Source: JAAXIE01 sp965204245 (GTDB taxonomy: Bacteria; Chloroflexota; Dehalococcoidia; Lucifugimonadales; JAAXIE01). Taken from it: a stretch of 64,000 bases of DNA. The notes beneath the pieces are model-generated. The model saw nothing but the letters and a program-made list of their open reading frames with translations. It searched no databases and was not told the origin of the DNA. Position 1 is the stretch's first letter. Each line of letters opens with the position of its first letter. The stretch is taken from positions 124,001-188,000 of the forward strand of contig CBDBED010000013.1 of the NCBI GenBank assembly GCA_965204245.1, read 5' to 3'. This document shows positions 26,586 to 36,677 of the stretch, piece after piece. Both the position numbers and the translations under genes were made by a program.

Positions 26586-27431
26586 ATGCCAGCGAAGAAG
26601 ATCAACGTAGGCAGCGTCGAAGTAATGTCCCTGTCCGACGGGCATCTCGACTTCGACCCGTGCGTTTTCTTCCCATCGGTCGAGAAGAATTTGTGGCAAC
26701 CCTATCCGGATGCCACAAATGAAAACCACCAACTGAGCCTGAATCTTGGATCGTTCCTCATACGTTCCGATGGGCGCATTATATTGGTGGATACGGGACT
26801 AGGGCCCGTGCCTCCGGATGCGCCGGACAGCGGTTGGGGGGAACTACTCGACGACTTGGGGGCCAACGGGTTGCGACCGGAAGACATCGACATGGTGGTG
26901 ATGACGCACCTGCACCGGGACCATGTGGGGTGGAATTTGTCGGAGGAGCGGGGTGACGTGGTGCCCACCTTCCCCAAGGCCCGGTACTGGGTTGGGGCCA
27001 AGGACTGGGAGTTCTTCCGAACGGAGGAGAATCTGGAAAAATTCCCGACCAACCGGAAGTGTGTGGCCCCACTTGAAGAGATGGGGCTGATGGAGTTCAT
27101 GGAGGACGAAAAGGCGTTGACGTCCGACATCACGCCCTTATTGACGCCGGGGCACACGCCCGGGCACATGAGTCTGCTGATCTCTTCCCAAGGCGAAAAG
27201 GGTCTAGTGCTGGGGGATGCGGCGCATCACCCGGTGCAACTGCATGAACTGGAATGGTGCTCGTTTGCGGACATAGACCCTGACTTGGCGCGCAAGACGC
27301 GGACAGCCCTGTTTGACCGCATCGAGGGTGACAACACGGTACTGGTAGCAGGCCATTTCCCGGCTCCCGGATTCGGGAGGCTGGCCCGCATGGAGGGCCG
27401 GCGCTACTGGCAGGGGCTGGACTTAGGATGA
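26586..27431 (+). CDS. Metallo-beta-lactamase-fold hydrolase
   Basis: 281 residues from ATG 26586, after TTAGGAGG. The metal site is complete: MTHLHRDHVGWN near residue 107, TPGHTPGHMSLL near residue 192, VLGDAAHH near residue 212, and AGHFPAPGFGRL near the C-terminus. The layout is that of quorum-quenching lactonase-like or alkyl hydrolase members. It heads an operon with DUF2877 and FdrA (15 bp gap to the next chosen start), so a hydrolytic step in a ureide-like pathway is possible. Confidence 0.88.
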   Translation: MPAKKINVGSVEVMSLSDGHLDFDPCVFFPSVEKNLWQPYPDATNENHQLSLNLGSFLIRSDGRIILVDTGLGPVPPDAPDSGWGELLDDLGANGLRPEDIDMVVMTHLHRDHVGWNLSEERGDVVPTFPKARYWVGAKDWEFFRTEENLEKFPTNRKCVAPLEEMGLMEFMEDEKALTSDITPLLTPGHTPGHMSLLISSQGEKGLVLGDAAHHPVQLHELEWCSFADIDPDLARKTRTALFDRIEGDNTVLVAGHFPAPGFGRLARMEGRRYWQGLDLG

Positions 27432-27446
27432 GACGGGTTGCAGACG

Positions 27447-28376
27447 ATGCTTGACCTTGAGGACAAGGCCGGTGTTTTTGCGCTGGCAAAGTGTGTCGGC
27501 GTTTCGGCCGCCCGGTACTTGGATATGGGGGGTCTGCTGGGCAGTGTCTGCGCTTCCTTCCGACGGTCCTGCTATGTGCAGACCTGTGACGGCGAGGTAG
27601 TGTGTATCGCCGGCGAGGACTTGGGCCGGGGCCCGCTCACGGTGTCGGTACGACTGCCGGATGGGACAGACTTGAGGGACGCCGGGGTGGTTGAGAGCAC
27701 GCCCGTGTTCGTTGAGGGCGAACGGCTGCTGGTCGGGACGCTGGAGTTGTGGTTGCCGGGGACTGTAGTATGGCAGCCTCAGGCTCCCTGCCGGGCTGCT
27801 GATGGTGTGGCGGAAGCGCGCAATCTGGCGGAGAATCTCGGTGCAGAGATCCCAAGGGATGGGCTTGGGTGCCTGCTACCTCATGTCGAGATACTGGCGG
27901 CGGGGCGGCGTCCCGTATTGGATGATTCCAATGCGGTTGCCGGGATGGCATGCGATGCCATAGCGGGCTTGGTGAAGGGCCTGCAAGCAAGTGACATCAA
28001 GGGGACCGATGGAGGAGTGCGGGGTTTGCTGGGATTGGGGCCCGGACTGACGCCATCGGGGGACGATTTGCTGGTGGGCATGCTGCTGGTTCTGAAGGCC
28101 CGCGAGTCTCCTGCGTCTGCTGTGCTGGGCGATTCGGTGACCAGACAGGCGCATAGCATGACGGGGGTGATAAGCGCTTCCATGCTGGGTCAAGCGGTTC
28201 TTGGGTTGGGAAGCGAGGCGAGCCTCAGGCTTATTGCGGCACTCTTGCAGGAGCATTCGGCTGGCGATGTGTCACGGAGAGCGCGAACTCTCGCATCCGT
28301 GGGACATACATCGGGCTGGGACACGCTGGCGGGCATCGTGCTGGGCGTGCATATCGCACGGGAGTTGGGGCGATGA
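27447..28376 (+). CDS. DUF2877 protein (AllH-like subunit of oxamate carbamoyltransferase)
   Basis: 309 residues from ATG 27447 (TTG 27438 is possible). The best mark is the glycine-rich block LLGLGPGLTPSGDDLLVGML near residue 195, typical of DUF2877, then HTSGWDTLAGIVLGVHIA at the end. In E. coli the DUF2877 protein YlbF/AllH acts with FdrA/AllF and a DUF1116 protein (AllG) as oxamate carbamoyltransferase, releasing carbamoyl phosphate from oxalurate. Here the stop overlaps the FdrA start as ATGA, and a DUF1116 gene lies 6.5 kb on. The role follows from that context. Confidence 0.82.
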   Translation: MLDLEDKAGVFALAKCVGVSAARYLDMGGLLGSVCASFRRSCYVQTCDGEVVCIAGEDLGRGPLTVSVRLPDGTDLRDAGVVESTPVFVEGERLLVGTLELWLPGTVVWQPQAPCRAADGVAEARNLAENLGAEIPRDGLGCLLPHVEILAAGRRPVLDDSNAVAGMACDAIAGLVKGLQASDIKGTDGGVRGLLGLGPGLTPSGDDLLVGMLLVLKARESPASAVLGDSVTRQAHSMTGVISASMLGQAVLGLGSEASLRLIAALLQEHSAGDVSRRARTLASVGHTSGWDTLAGIVLGVHIARELGR

Positions 28377-29946
28377 CCGTCTGCAATCACGTGCTGCGCA
28401 ACACCTACCGGGACTCAGTGGTGCTGATGCGCTTATCGCAGGAGTTGGAGTCGCAGCCGGGAGTCGTCCAAGCCACTGCGATGATGGCCACGCCCAACAA
28501 CCGAGAATTGCTGCGCGGCGTCGGCTTGCTTGCTGCTGCCGGGGAAGACGCAACGTCCAATGACTTGGTTGTTGCCTTGGAGATGGAAACGGCGGATGGG
28601 GGGGCGGAGGTTATCGCCCAGGCGGAGGCGCTTCTGGCCAGCGCGGGTAAGGGGCCAGCAGATGCCGTGGACGACTACCGGCCCCGCTCCTTGGACGGGG
28701 CGATGGAGGCGCTGCCGGGGGCGAATCTTGCCCTTATATCCTTGCCGGGTGAATATGCGGCTGCCGAGGCGCGGCGGGCCTTGGACAGGGGGCTGAACAT
28801 ACTGCTGTTCAGCGACAATGTTTCGCTGGAAGACGAGGTATCGCTGAAGGAGCATGCGCTTCAACAGGGTCTGTTGATGCTGGGCCCTGACTGCGGGACT
28901 ACCATACTCCAAGGAATCCCGTTGGGGTTCGCCAATGCGGTGCCACGCGGGCGAGTCGGCTTGGTGTCGGCCTCGGGCACGGGGTTGCAACAGGTGACCT
29001 GCCTGCTGGCGGCCTCGGGGCAGGGAGTATCGCAGGGGGCTGGGCGTCGGCGGGCGCGACATGTCGGATGCGGTGGGCGGGATGATGATGCGGGAGTGCC
29101 TCCGACTGCTACAGGAGGATGACGGCACGGACGTGATGGTGCTGATATCCAAGCCACCGGGGCGGGCGACCACCGACAGTTTGATGCAGGAGGTCTCCAA
29201 GTCATCAAAGCCTTGTGTGCTGGCGTTTCTGGGTGCCGAGAGTGGGCGGCAGGACGGGAACGTGTACGTGGAACCAACATTGGAGGCAGCGACACTCCGG
29301 GTGCTGGATATAACGGGCGGGACCTCAATGACTGAGTGGGCAGTCCCTTCCGCACGCGTAGCAGTGAAACTGGAGTCGGTAAAGGGCAGTCGCTCAGATG
29401 GTCAAAGGTTCATCCGCGGACTCTTCTCGGGGGGCACGCTTTGCTACGAGGCGCTATGGTTGTTGAGGCGGGGCGGGTTGGAATTGCACGCAAACGTGTC
29501 TTTGGAGGGCGTGAGGGCACTGTCCGACCCTGATGTCAGTCAGAACCACACACTAGTGGACTTAGGTGATGGACCGGTATACCGTCGGGCGACCACATCC
29601 GATGATTGACTTCCGGCCGCGCTGTCGCCGTCTCCTGCAAGAGGCGTCGGACTCTGGGGTCGGAGTTGTATTGATGGATGTGGTGCTGGGGTACGGGTCG
29701 CATGCCGACGCGGCCTCGGAATTAGGGCCGGCCATAGAGGAGGCAATTGCTGTGGCCCGTAAGGCTGGCCGGGAGTTGGCTTGTGTTGTCTCGCTGTGCG
29801 GCACCGATGACGACCCCCAGGGGCTATCGGGACAAGAGGAGCGGTTGACTGATGCAGGTGCGGTGGTAGTGCGTTCGAATGCGCTGGCGGCACGGATTGC
29901 GCTGGCGTTGAGCAAGCGAGACTTGTCCGGTCTGACTGGGGGCTAG
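28373..29946 (+). pseudogene. fdrA: FdrA (AllF-like) acyl-CoA-synthetase-fold protein, two frameshifts
   Basis: Three frames must be joined. Frame one (28373 to about 29035) reads RNTYRDSVVLMRLSQELE, MATPNNRELLRGVG and LMLGPDCGTTILQGIPLGFA. Frame two (to about 29570) has GRDMSDAVGGMMMRECLRLL and VMVLISKPPGRATTDSL. Frame three (to 29946) has YTVGRPHPMIDFRPR and MDVVLGYGSHADAASELGPA. Removing one G from the run near 29033-29037 and one base near 29571 gives about 523 residues, close to FdrA (about 550). FdrA has a succinyl-CoA-synthetase-alpha-like fold and belongs to the oxamate carbamoyltransferase complex. The conserved residues on both sides of each break argue for recent or artefactual indels. 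Confidence 0.8.
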
Positions 29947-29949
29947 ACG

Positions 29950-30141
29950 ATGGCCGAGAGCAAGAAGCTGTTGAATTCGGAGCTTCGCGTGGTCAACTTG
30001 GGGTTGGAGTTGTTTGCCAATGACCTGCGGAGTCTGGGCGTTCCGGTGGTGCAGGTAGACTGGCGACCTTCGGCTGGCGGAGACCAGCGGATGGCGTCGT
30101 TGCTGCAGCGGTTGCAGGGGTCTCAGGCTTGCCAGGAATAG
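29950..30141 (+). CDS. Small FdrA-associated domain protein
   Basis: 63 residues, starting 3 bp after the fdrA stop. The core is LRVVNLGLELFANDLRSLGV followed by VVQVDWRPSAGGD. Short proteins with this VDWRPPAGGD-type motif are often found between fdrA and DUF1116 genes, and in some genomes the segment is fused to one of them. It probably helps assemble the carbamoyltransferase. The match rests on recalled family patterns. Confidence 0.68.
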   Translation: MAESKKLLNSELRVVNLGLELFANDLRSLGVPVVQVDWRPSAGGDQRMASLLQRLQGSQACQE

Positions 30142-30205
30142 GAGCGGGCCAGAGGTTGGCCCGAGGTTTCAGGCTGGCCGAATCTTCAGATGGAGGACTG
30201 AGGCG

Positions 30206-31527
30206 ATGGCGATTCTGGACAAGTACGGGACAGCTCGGAGCTTGGTGGACGTGGAGAGAGGCACGATAAGCCGGGAGATTTTTGTCAGCGACGAGCTATA
30301 CCAGATGGAGCAGGGGCAGGTGTTCGCTCGGGCATGGTTGTTCGTAGGGCATGAGTCACAGATACCGACCCCCGGCGACTATTTTGTGTCGTGCATGGGT
30401 GAGGAGTCGGTGATCCTGTGCAGGGACCGGGAGCACCAAATCCATGTCTTCCTCAACACGTGCCGCCACCGTGGAATGAAGGTCTGCCGGTATGACGAGG
30501 GCAACACAGCGGTGTTCACGTGTCCCTACCATGGCTGGAGCTTCGGGACCGATGGCACGCTGGCAGGAATCCCTCATTTCAAGGAGGCCTATGACGAAGA
30601 GTTGGACAGGCGGGAGTGGGGTTTGATTGAGGTGGCCCAGATGTGCAACTACAAGGGGGCCATTTGGGCAACGTGGGACCCCGAGGCTCCTGCCTTTCTG
30701 GACTATTTGGGGATATGAAGCTGCACTTGGACAACCTTCTGGACTGCAGGGATGGGCGCGAGGGCGGCTCGGAGATACTTCTGGGCGTGCAGAAGTGGAT
30801 CATGCCTTGCAACTGGAAGTTCCCTTCGGAGAACTTTGCGGGGGACTCCTACCATAATATCAGTCACCGGTCGGTGGACCTGGCGGGTATTGGACCCAGT
30901 GGGCGAGGGCGGAGGGATGACGACCGGCAGGGGACCTCGGAGAGGCTGCTCATCGCATTTCCCGGCAAGGGGCATGCCGCTACGAGTGTGCTGCAATCGG
31001 AAGATACGCCGAACACGACCTATTTCGGCGACAACCGGATCGTGAACGAGTATTTCGAGTATTGCCACGAGGAGCGCAAGAGGCGGTTGGGGGAGAGGGC
31101 CAGGGTGCTGGGGATCGTGGGGAACATCTTCCCGCACATGTCGATGCTGGCTAGACAACCGCGCTCCATTGCGGTGTGGCATCCGAGGGGGGCGCTGCAG
31201 ACGGAGGCGTGGCGGTGGTTCTTGGTGGACAAGGATGCCCCGGAAGAGGTGAAGGAAGCGCTGCGCCATTATTACATGCGGTATTCGGGGCCGGGCGGGA
31301 TGACGGAGCAGGATGACATGGAGAACTGGGGGTATGCGTCAGCCGCGAGCAAGGGCGTGATTGCGCGACGGTACCCGTATAACTACCAGCAGCGCATCGG
31401 GAAGGGGACCACAGAAGGGCCGCTGCCGGGGTTGATAGACAGCCGCATTACGGAGCAGAACGTGCGGTGCTTCTATGACCGATGGGCGGAATTCATGGAT
31501 GCGTCGAGTTGGGATGATTTGATTTAG
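30206..31527 (+). pseudogene. Rieske non-heme iron oxygenase alpha subunit, one frameshift
   Basis: The N-terminal part (30206 to about 30710) carries the Rieske cluster motifs CRHRGMKVCRYDEG and CPYHGWSFGTDG. After WDPEAPAFLDYLG the frame stops; the continuation in another frame (DMKLHLDNLLDCRDGREGG onward) holds the mononuclear iron site ENFAGDSYHNISHRSVD with Asp and two His. One missing G in the G4 run near 30711 explains the break; repaired length is about 440 residues, normal for the alpha subunit. It would hydroxylate an aromatic ring with electrons from a partner reductase, which is not seen nearby. Confidence 0.8.
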
Positions 31528-31534
31528 CTATGAA

Positions 31535-31549
31535 CTGCCGGCACGGCAG
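31535..31549 (+). terminator. Weak hairpin after the Rieske gene
   Basis: CTGCCG, loop GCA, CGGCAG, starting 8 bases after the Rieske stop. The following TTGTAGAAT is only mildly T-rich, so termination is uncertain. Confidence 0.3.
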
Positions 31550-31710
31550 GTTGTAGAATAGAGCCGGATGCCAGACCCGGCGCCTTGTGGGGCGCTACCT
31601 GTGACCGCCTGCCAGTCGTAGTGGCCAACAGTGGATTTGCACCTCGCGGAGACGTGACGGCGTGCAAGAAGTCATCTGGCGCCATCATGTTGAGTTGAGG
31701 TGGATTGAAT

Positions 31711-33551
31711 TTGGGCAGACCCAGGAACAGTGCTATTCGTAATCTGGCGATTATCGCCCATGTCGACCACGGCAAGACCACGCTGGTTGACGCGCTGCTG
31801 AAACAGGGACAGGTCTTCGGGGCTCACCAGAATGTTGGTGAGCTGTTAATGGACACCAACCCGCTGGAGCGGGAGCGTGGGATCACAATTCTCGCCAAGA
31901 ATGCCTCCGTCTCCTATGGGTCCGTCCGGATCAATATCATCGACACGCCGGGCCATGCCGATTTCAGCGGTGAGGTGGAACGTGTCATGAACATGGCCGA
32001 TGGATGCCTGCTGCTGGTGGATGCGGTGGACGGGCCCATGCCGCAAACCGCGTATGTGTTGCGTCAAGCTCTGATGCAGAATGTGACTCCCCTGGTGGTC
32101 GTCAACAAGATAGACCGTCCCGAAGCGCGGGTAGCCGAAGTGGTGGAGATGGTGCAGGACCTAGTTTTGGACTTGGCGGACGAGCGACGAGCAACTGGAC
32201 TTCCCGGTGTTGTATACGTCGGCGAAGCAGGGCTACGCCACCACTGGACGCAAGCGGGCCGGGTGTGGATATGCAACCCCTCTTCGAGGCGATCTTGGAC
32301 TCGGTGCCGCCTCCGGACGGCGACCCGGATGCCCCGCTACAGATGCTGGTGGCCGCGTTGGATTACGACAGCTACTTGGGTCAGGTGGCTGTGGGGCGCA
32401 TCACCAATGGGACGGTGCGGCTTCGCGATGGAGTGGTTCTGGTGGGGCGCGATTTAGAGCACAGCTTCCATAGTTTGGAGCGGGTTTTTGTGTTCCGCGG
32501 GATGGAGCGGGTGGAGGTCTCTGAGGCGTATGCGGGAGATATCGTGGCCGTCACTGGCCCCGAGGGCGTGTCGATAGGCGACACGATCACGTGCGCGGAG
32601 TGCCCGGAAGCGCTGCCCACCATCGACATTGGCGAGCCAACTGTGCGGATGACGTTCGGCGTGAGCACATCACCCTTTGTAGGACGAGAGGGAATGCATT
32701 GCACTTCCCGGAATATACATGAACGACTGATGCGGGAACTGAGGACCAATGTCAGCCTGCGGGTGGAGAATACTCCCCATCCGGATGTGTTTGTTGTAGC
32801 AGGGCGGGGAGAATTGCACCTATCTATCCTTGTCGAGAACATGCGCCGGGAGCAGTTTGAGTTCCAAGTGTCGCGCCCGGCGCCGATTACCAAGGTGATT
32901 GAAGGGAAGGTCCATGAGCCATATGAGATTCTGAATGTCAGCGTGCAGGACGAGTGCGTCGGTCTATTGACCGAGTACCTGTCTACCGCGTTGGGGCAGC
33001 TTCGGGATATGCGATATGACGATAACGGCTATGTACACATGGAGTACAAGATACCCACCCGCGGGCTGATCGGATTCAATTCCTTTTTTCTGCGCACTAC
33101 CCGAGGCGATGGAAGCCAGACCAGTGCCTTCACGTCATGGGAGCCAATGGAAGGGCAGATAAAGTCCCGGCGTGGAGGTGCGCTTGTGGCGTCGGAGGGC
33201 GGGGTGGCGGTGACGTATGGGTTACTGAATGCTCAAGGGCGAGGCGACACTTTTATCGACCCTGGGGCGATGGTGTACGAGGGTATGATCATCGGCTCCC
33301 ACCGCCGGGAGAACGACATTGAGATCAACGTGTGCAAGGAAAAGAAGCTCACCAACATGCGTTCCTCCACGGCCGAGGTGACCAAGCGTCTGAACGCTAC
33401 GATGAAGATGAGCTTGGAAGAAGCGTTGGCTTTTATCGAAGACGATGAGTTAGTGGAGGCCACCCCGCAGACGTTGCGCCTCAGGAAAAAGGAGCTTTCA
33501 TCCCTGAACCGCAAGCGGCACCGCCGGGATGGTGGGCGGGTCGGGGACTAG
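31711..33551 (+). pseudogene. typA: TypA/BipA translational GTPase, two frameshifts
   Basis: Joined length is about 612 residues, exactly the family size. GTPase motifs are AHVDHGKTTLVDALL (P-loop), the switch region ERERGITILAKNASV, DTPGHADFSGEVERV and VVNKIDRPEAR. The breaks lie near 32184, where one extra base before DEQLDFPVLYTSA is needed to explain the shift, and near 32265, before VDMQPLFEAILDSV. The later domains VAGRGELHLSILVENMRRE and IPTRGLIGFNSFFLRTTRG are intact. TypA binds ribosomes under stress. TTG 31711 is preferred over TTG 31705 because AGGTGG sits seven bases upstream. Two indels in so conserved a gene suggest sequence error. Confidence 0.88.
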
Positions 33552-33583
33552 GACTGGTGGCCCGCGCCGACGCGCAGTGACCC

Positions 33584-34792
33584 CTAAATCAAGTCTGGCG
33601 GCGGGTAAGGCTGGAGGCCGTAGACCAGTCTGCCGAGAAAGGTCATGCCTTCCTGGCCCGCGAGGGGCTGGTGGAACATGCCGGCGCGGACATCGCGGTA
33701 CATCTGCTCCAAGGGGCGGTTGCGGAACATGGCGGCGCCTCCCATGAGACGCATGGCACGGTCGACAACTTCCACTGCGGTCTCGGTGACGAATTTCTGG
33801 GCTGAGATGATGTCGGCTAAGGGTGGGTCTGTGCGGGCTTCAGCGTCTTCCACCAAACCAGCGGTGTAGCGCATCATGCCCAGTGCGGTGCGGAGGCGCG
33901 CTTCCATCTCTCCTGCCTGCATCTGATAGGAGACGCTGTGCTTGTTGGGCGCCTGATAAGGATATTGGGTACGGTCGCCACTGTATGCCACGGCGTAATC
34001 ACGTGCCGCTTGGGCGATGCCAAGGTAGACGGATGGGACTGAGGTGTTGAACCACGATGAGAAGAGGCTGTTGAAGAGCGTCCACGTACGGGCGGGCCTC
34101 AGGAGAGCACAGTCCTCGGGGACGAAGACGTTCTCCCAGACGATGTCGTTGCTGGCGGAGGCGCGGATACCCATGGTATCCCAGTTGTCGCGGATCTGGA
34201 TACCGGGCGAGCTGATGGGAACGGTGAAGCTGAGGGCCATGGGGCCCTTTTCGGGGTCGTCGTAATGGGCGGTAGTGCCGATTAAGTCGGCAGCTATGCT
34301 GAGGGTGTTGAAAGCGCTGCGACCTGAGACGAGGTAGCCGCCTTCGGTGCGGTCTGCTTTGCGGGTGCTCTCGTTGAGACCACCGAGGCTCACGGCACTG
34401 GCAACGGTGGGGTCGCTGGAACCTGCGCAGCGTATGGCTTTGTCGCGTACGGCGGCTTCTAGAACAGGGCGGACTTCCTGGACGCCGTGATGCCAGAGGT
34501 CGCCGTAGATGCCCATGATGAAAAGATGCATGTTGATGGAGATGGCAGTGGGACCGTCGCCTTGAGCCAACCGGTGCTGGGCTAGGCATAGTTCGAGGGG
34601 GTTAGCGCCGCCACCGCCCAACTCTTGGGGGACGGTGATAGCGGTGTAGCCGGAGGCTTTCATGGCCTCGAGGTTCTCAAAGGGGAAAGTGTTATCGCGA
34701 TCGTGCTGGGACACTCGCTGGGAGAAGTCATCGGCATGAGCAGAGGCCATCTCCACGAAAGTACGTTGCCTCTCGGTCAGGTGTGACAGCAT
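33584..34792 (-). CDS. Acyl-CoA dehydrogenase-family flavoprotein
   Basis: 402 residues from ATG 34792; the frame is open further upstream but unlike the family. Seen: an N-terminal helical domain, ITVPQELGGGGANPLELCLA near residue 52, the middle FAD-facing block AGSSDPTVASAVSLGGLNES, MALSFTVPISSPGIQIRDNW and the C-terminal FVTETAVEVVDRAMRLMGG. The usual catalytic Glu position cannot be assigned with certainty. It may oxidise an acyl-CoA, or act as a flavin monooxygenase like related HpaB-type members. It diverges from the DUF1116 gene across a 137 bp control region and would feed electrons to an ETF. Confidence 0.82.
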   Translation of the reverse strand: MLSHLTERQRTFVEMASAHADDFSQRVSQHDRDNTFPFENLEAMKASGYTAITVPQELGGGGANPLELCLAQHRLAQGDGPTAISINMHLFIMGIYGDLWHHGVQEVRPVLEAAVRDKAIRCAGSSDPTVASAVSLGGLNESTRKADRTEGGYLVSGRSAFNTLSIAADLIGTTAHYDDPEKGPMALSFTVPISSPGIQIRDNWDTMGIRASASNDIVWENVFVPEDCALLRPARTWTLFNSLFSSWFNTSVPSVYLGIAQAARDYAVAYSGDRTQYPYQAPNKHSVSYQMQAGEMEARLRTALGMMRYTAGLVEDAEARTDPPLADIISAQKFVTETAVEVVDRAMRLMGGAAMFRNRPLEQMYRDVRAGMFHQPLAGQEGMTFLGRLVYGLQPYPPPDLI

Positions 34793-34929
34793 TCGCGACG
34801 ATCCCCTCTGGTATGATTGCCCGCGGAGCGTGTGGGGCCATTGGCCCCCAGATGTGAGAGCATCCTCTACACTACGACTTGCCCAGTCTGGGGGCAACCA
34901 TTTTCGGGACTGCTGAAGGGAGCCAATCA

Positions 34930-36183
34930 ATGCCCAACATAGACATAGATGAAGCCAATGCCGTTGCGTTGTCACGGATCGTTGAATCCGAGCCCGTGCT
35001 GGTGGATGTGGTGCCAGCGTCCGAAGTCATCGACGGGTTAGGGGAGGGTGTGCTGCTGCATGCCGGGCCGCCGATAGAGTGGGAGCGCATGTGCGGGCCG
35101 ATGCAGGGAGCGGTGGTGGGGGCATTGCAGTATGAGGGCTGGGCGGGAACCGAGGAGGAGGCAATGGTGCAGGCATCGGGGGGACAGATCGCGTTCCATC
35201 CGGCGCACCACTTCAGTGCGGTGGGGCCGATGACGGGGATTACCACTCCATCGATGCCGGTGTTTGTGGTGGAAAACCGCGCATTCGGAAACAGGGCATA
35301 TTGCACGATAAACGAGGGGCTTGGGCGGGTGCTGCGGTATGGGGCCAATGATGACGCGGCGATTGAGAGGCTGCGTTGGATGCAAAGTACGCTCGGGCCG
35401 GCGTTGGGGGAGGCTGTAAGGCATAGCGGGGGGATTGAGTTACGCCCGATTATGGCGCAAGCGCTGACGATGTCGGACGAGATGCACCAGCGGAATGTTG
35501 CTGCGACATCGCTGTTCTTCCGAGCGGTGGCACCACACTTGGCCCGCACAGCGTCGGGTTCGGCGGTCTATGGAGACATCATTGATTTCTTGGTGGGGAA
35601 TGACCAATTCTTCCTGAACCCGGCGATGGCGGCAGCAAAATGCACCTTGGACAATGCGGCAGACGTGGAGGGGTCGAGCTTAGTGTATACCATGGCCCGT
35701 AACGGGACTGAATTCGGGATACGGGTGAGCGGTCTGGGGGGGCGGTGGTTTACGGCGACCAGCAACATGCCGCAGGGATTGTATTTCCCGGGGTACACCG
35801 TGGCTGATTCCAATCCCGACTTGGGGGATAGCGCCATACTGGAGACCTTTGGAGTGGGAGCTTTCGCTATGGCAGGTTCGCCAGCCGTAGCGGGATTCTT
35901 GGGAGCTGGCACTTTCCGAGACGCACTGAATTACAGCCGGGAGATGGGTGAAATCACGGTGGGGCGGAACCCCAATATGGCAGTGCCCACGCTGGACTTC
36001 CAAGGCGTGCCATGTGGGGTGGATGTGCGCAAGGTGGTGGAGACAGACATAACACCCTTAATCAATACCGGCATAGCGCACAAGGAGCCGGGAGTTGGGC
36101 AAGTGGGGGCTGGCATTGTCAGAGCGCCGATGCCGTGTTTCCACCAAGCACTGGAGGCTCTGGCAGAGAGATTGACTTCGTAG
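34930..36183 (+). CDS. DUF1116 protein (AllG-like, oxamate carbamoyltransferase subunit)
   Basis: 417 residues from ATG 34930, after GAAGGGAG. It follows the YlbE/AllG pattern: LLHAGPPIEWERMCGPMQGA, FHPAHHFSAVGPMTGITTPS, MPVFVVENRAFGNRAYCTIN, MHQRNVAATSLFFRAVAPH, GIRVSGLGGRWFTAT and the C-terminal NTGIAHKEPGVGQVGAGIVR. In E. coli this protein works with FdrA and the DUF2877 protein. It is separated here from those genes by a Rieske gene, typA and an acyl-CoA dehydrogenase gene, so it has its own promoter region. A strong terminator follows the stop. Confidence 0.87.
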   Translation: MPNIDIDEANAVALSRIVESEPVLVDVVPASEVIDGLGEGVLLHAGPPIEWERMCGPMQGAVVGALQYEGWAGTEEEAMVQASGGQIAFHPAHHFSAVGPMTGITTPSMPVFVVENRAFGNRAYCTINEGLGRVLRYGANDDAAIERLRWMQSTLGPALGEAVRHSGGIELRPIMAQALTMSDEMHQRNVAATSLFFRAVAPHLARTASGSAVYGDIIDFLVGNDQFFLNPAMAAAKCTLDNAADVEGSSLVYTMARNGTEFGIRVSGLGGRWFTATSNMPQGLYFPGYTVADSNPDLGDSAILETFGVGAFAMAGSPAVAGFLGAGTFRDALNYSREMGEITVGRNPNMAVPTLDFQGVPCGVDVRKVVETDITPLINTGIAHKEPGVGQVGAGIVRAPMPCFHQALEALAERLTS

Positions 36184-36203
36184 TGAGGACATTCGGCGTG
36201 CAC

Positions 36204-36239
36204 AAGAAAGAGCCCCGCCAATCAGCGGGGCTCTTTCTT
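36204..36239. terminator. Strong bidirectional terminator
   Basis: AAGAAAGAGCCCCGC (36204-36218), loop CAATCA, GCGGGGCTCTTTCTT (36225-36239): 15 perfect pairs with an A tract on one side and a T tract on the other. It sits between the convergent DUF1116 and VOC genes and can serve both. Confidence 0.9.
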
Positions 36240-36259
36240 GAAGCACGATAGTGAGTTGG

Positions 36260-36640
36260 TTAGTCGGTACCGACCCAGCCGGTGTGGGTGACGTCGACGA
36301 CCTGCCTGACCGGGTCAAAGTACTTGGCTTCGTAGTATGACTGGCCATCGGCGCTGGGGGGCGGTGTGTGGACTGCGAGCGCCTCGGAGCCGACGGACTC
36401 CAGCTTAGCTGCGGCTTCATCCATGTCTTCGACTTGGAAGCCGAAGTGGTCGATGCCGGTCTTGCCAGCGTTGGGCCCGGCATCCTGTACTTTGAGGATA
36501 GCCAGGTTGATGTGGCCATCGGTCAGGTAGACGCCGTTCCGTCCCTTGCCGGCCTCGGTCAATTCGAAGACATCCTTGTAGAAGCTGGCAGTCTGCTCCA
36601 CGTCTGGAGTGCGGATGGCTATGTGCTTAATCCTGCTCAT
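36260..36640 (-). CDS. VOC-family protein, tandem copy A
   Basis: 126 residues. Opens SRIKHIAIRTPDVEQTASFY, then LTDGHINLAILKVQDAG and GIDHFGFQVEDMDEAAAKL, ending VTHTGWVGTD. Candidate metal residues are the first His and the His in DHFGF; the last Glu ligand is replaced in this C-terminus (VVDVTHTGW). It is a clear duplicate of the next gene (36678-37055), 37 bp upstream. The pair probably arose by tandem duplication. Substrate unknown. Confidence 0.82.
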   Translation of the reverse strand: MSRIKHIAIRTPDVEQTASFYKDVFELTEAGKGRNGVYLTDGHINLAILKVQDAGPNAGKTGIDHFGFQVEDMDEAAAKLESVGSEALAVHTPPPSADGQSYYEAKYFDPVRQVVDVTHTGWVGTD

Positions 36641-36677
36641 GGTCTCTCCCTTCCTTAATGAAGGTCACGTATAAAGG

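Noticed and set aside
30700..30718. Selenocysteine TGA in the Rieske gene
   Set aside because: The conserved protein continues in another frame right at a G4 run, so a missing G explains it better than recoding.
34793..34975. 61-residue N-terminal extension of the acyl-CoA dehydrogenase
   Set aside because: It overlaps the divergent DUF1116 start and control region and does not look like the family.
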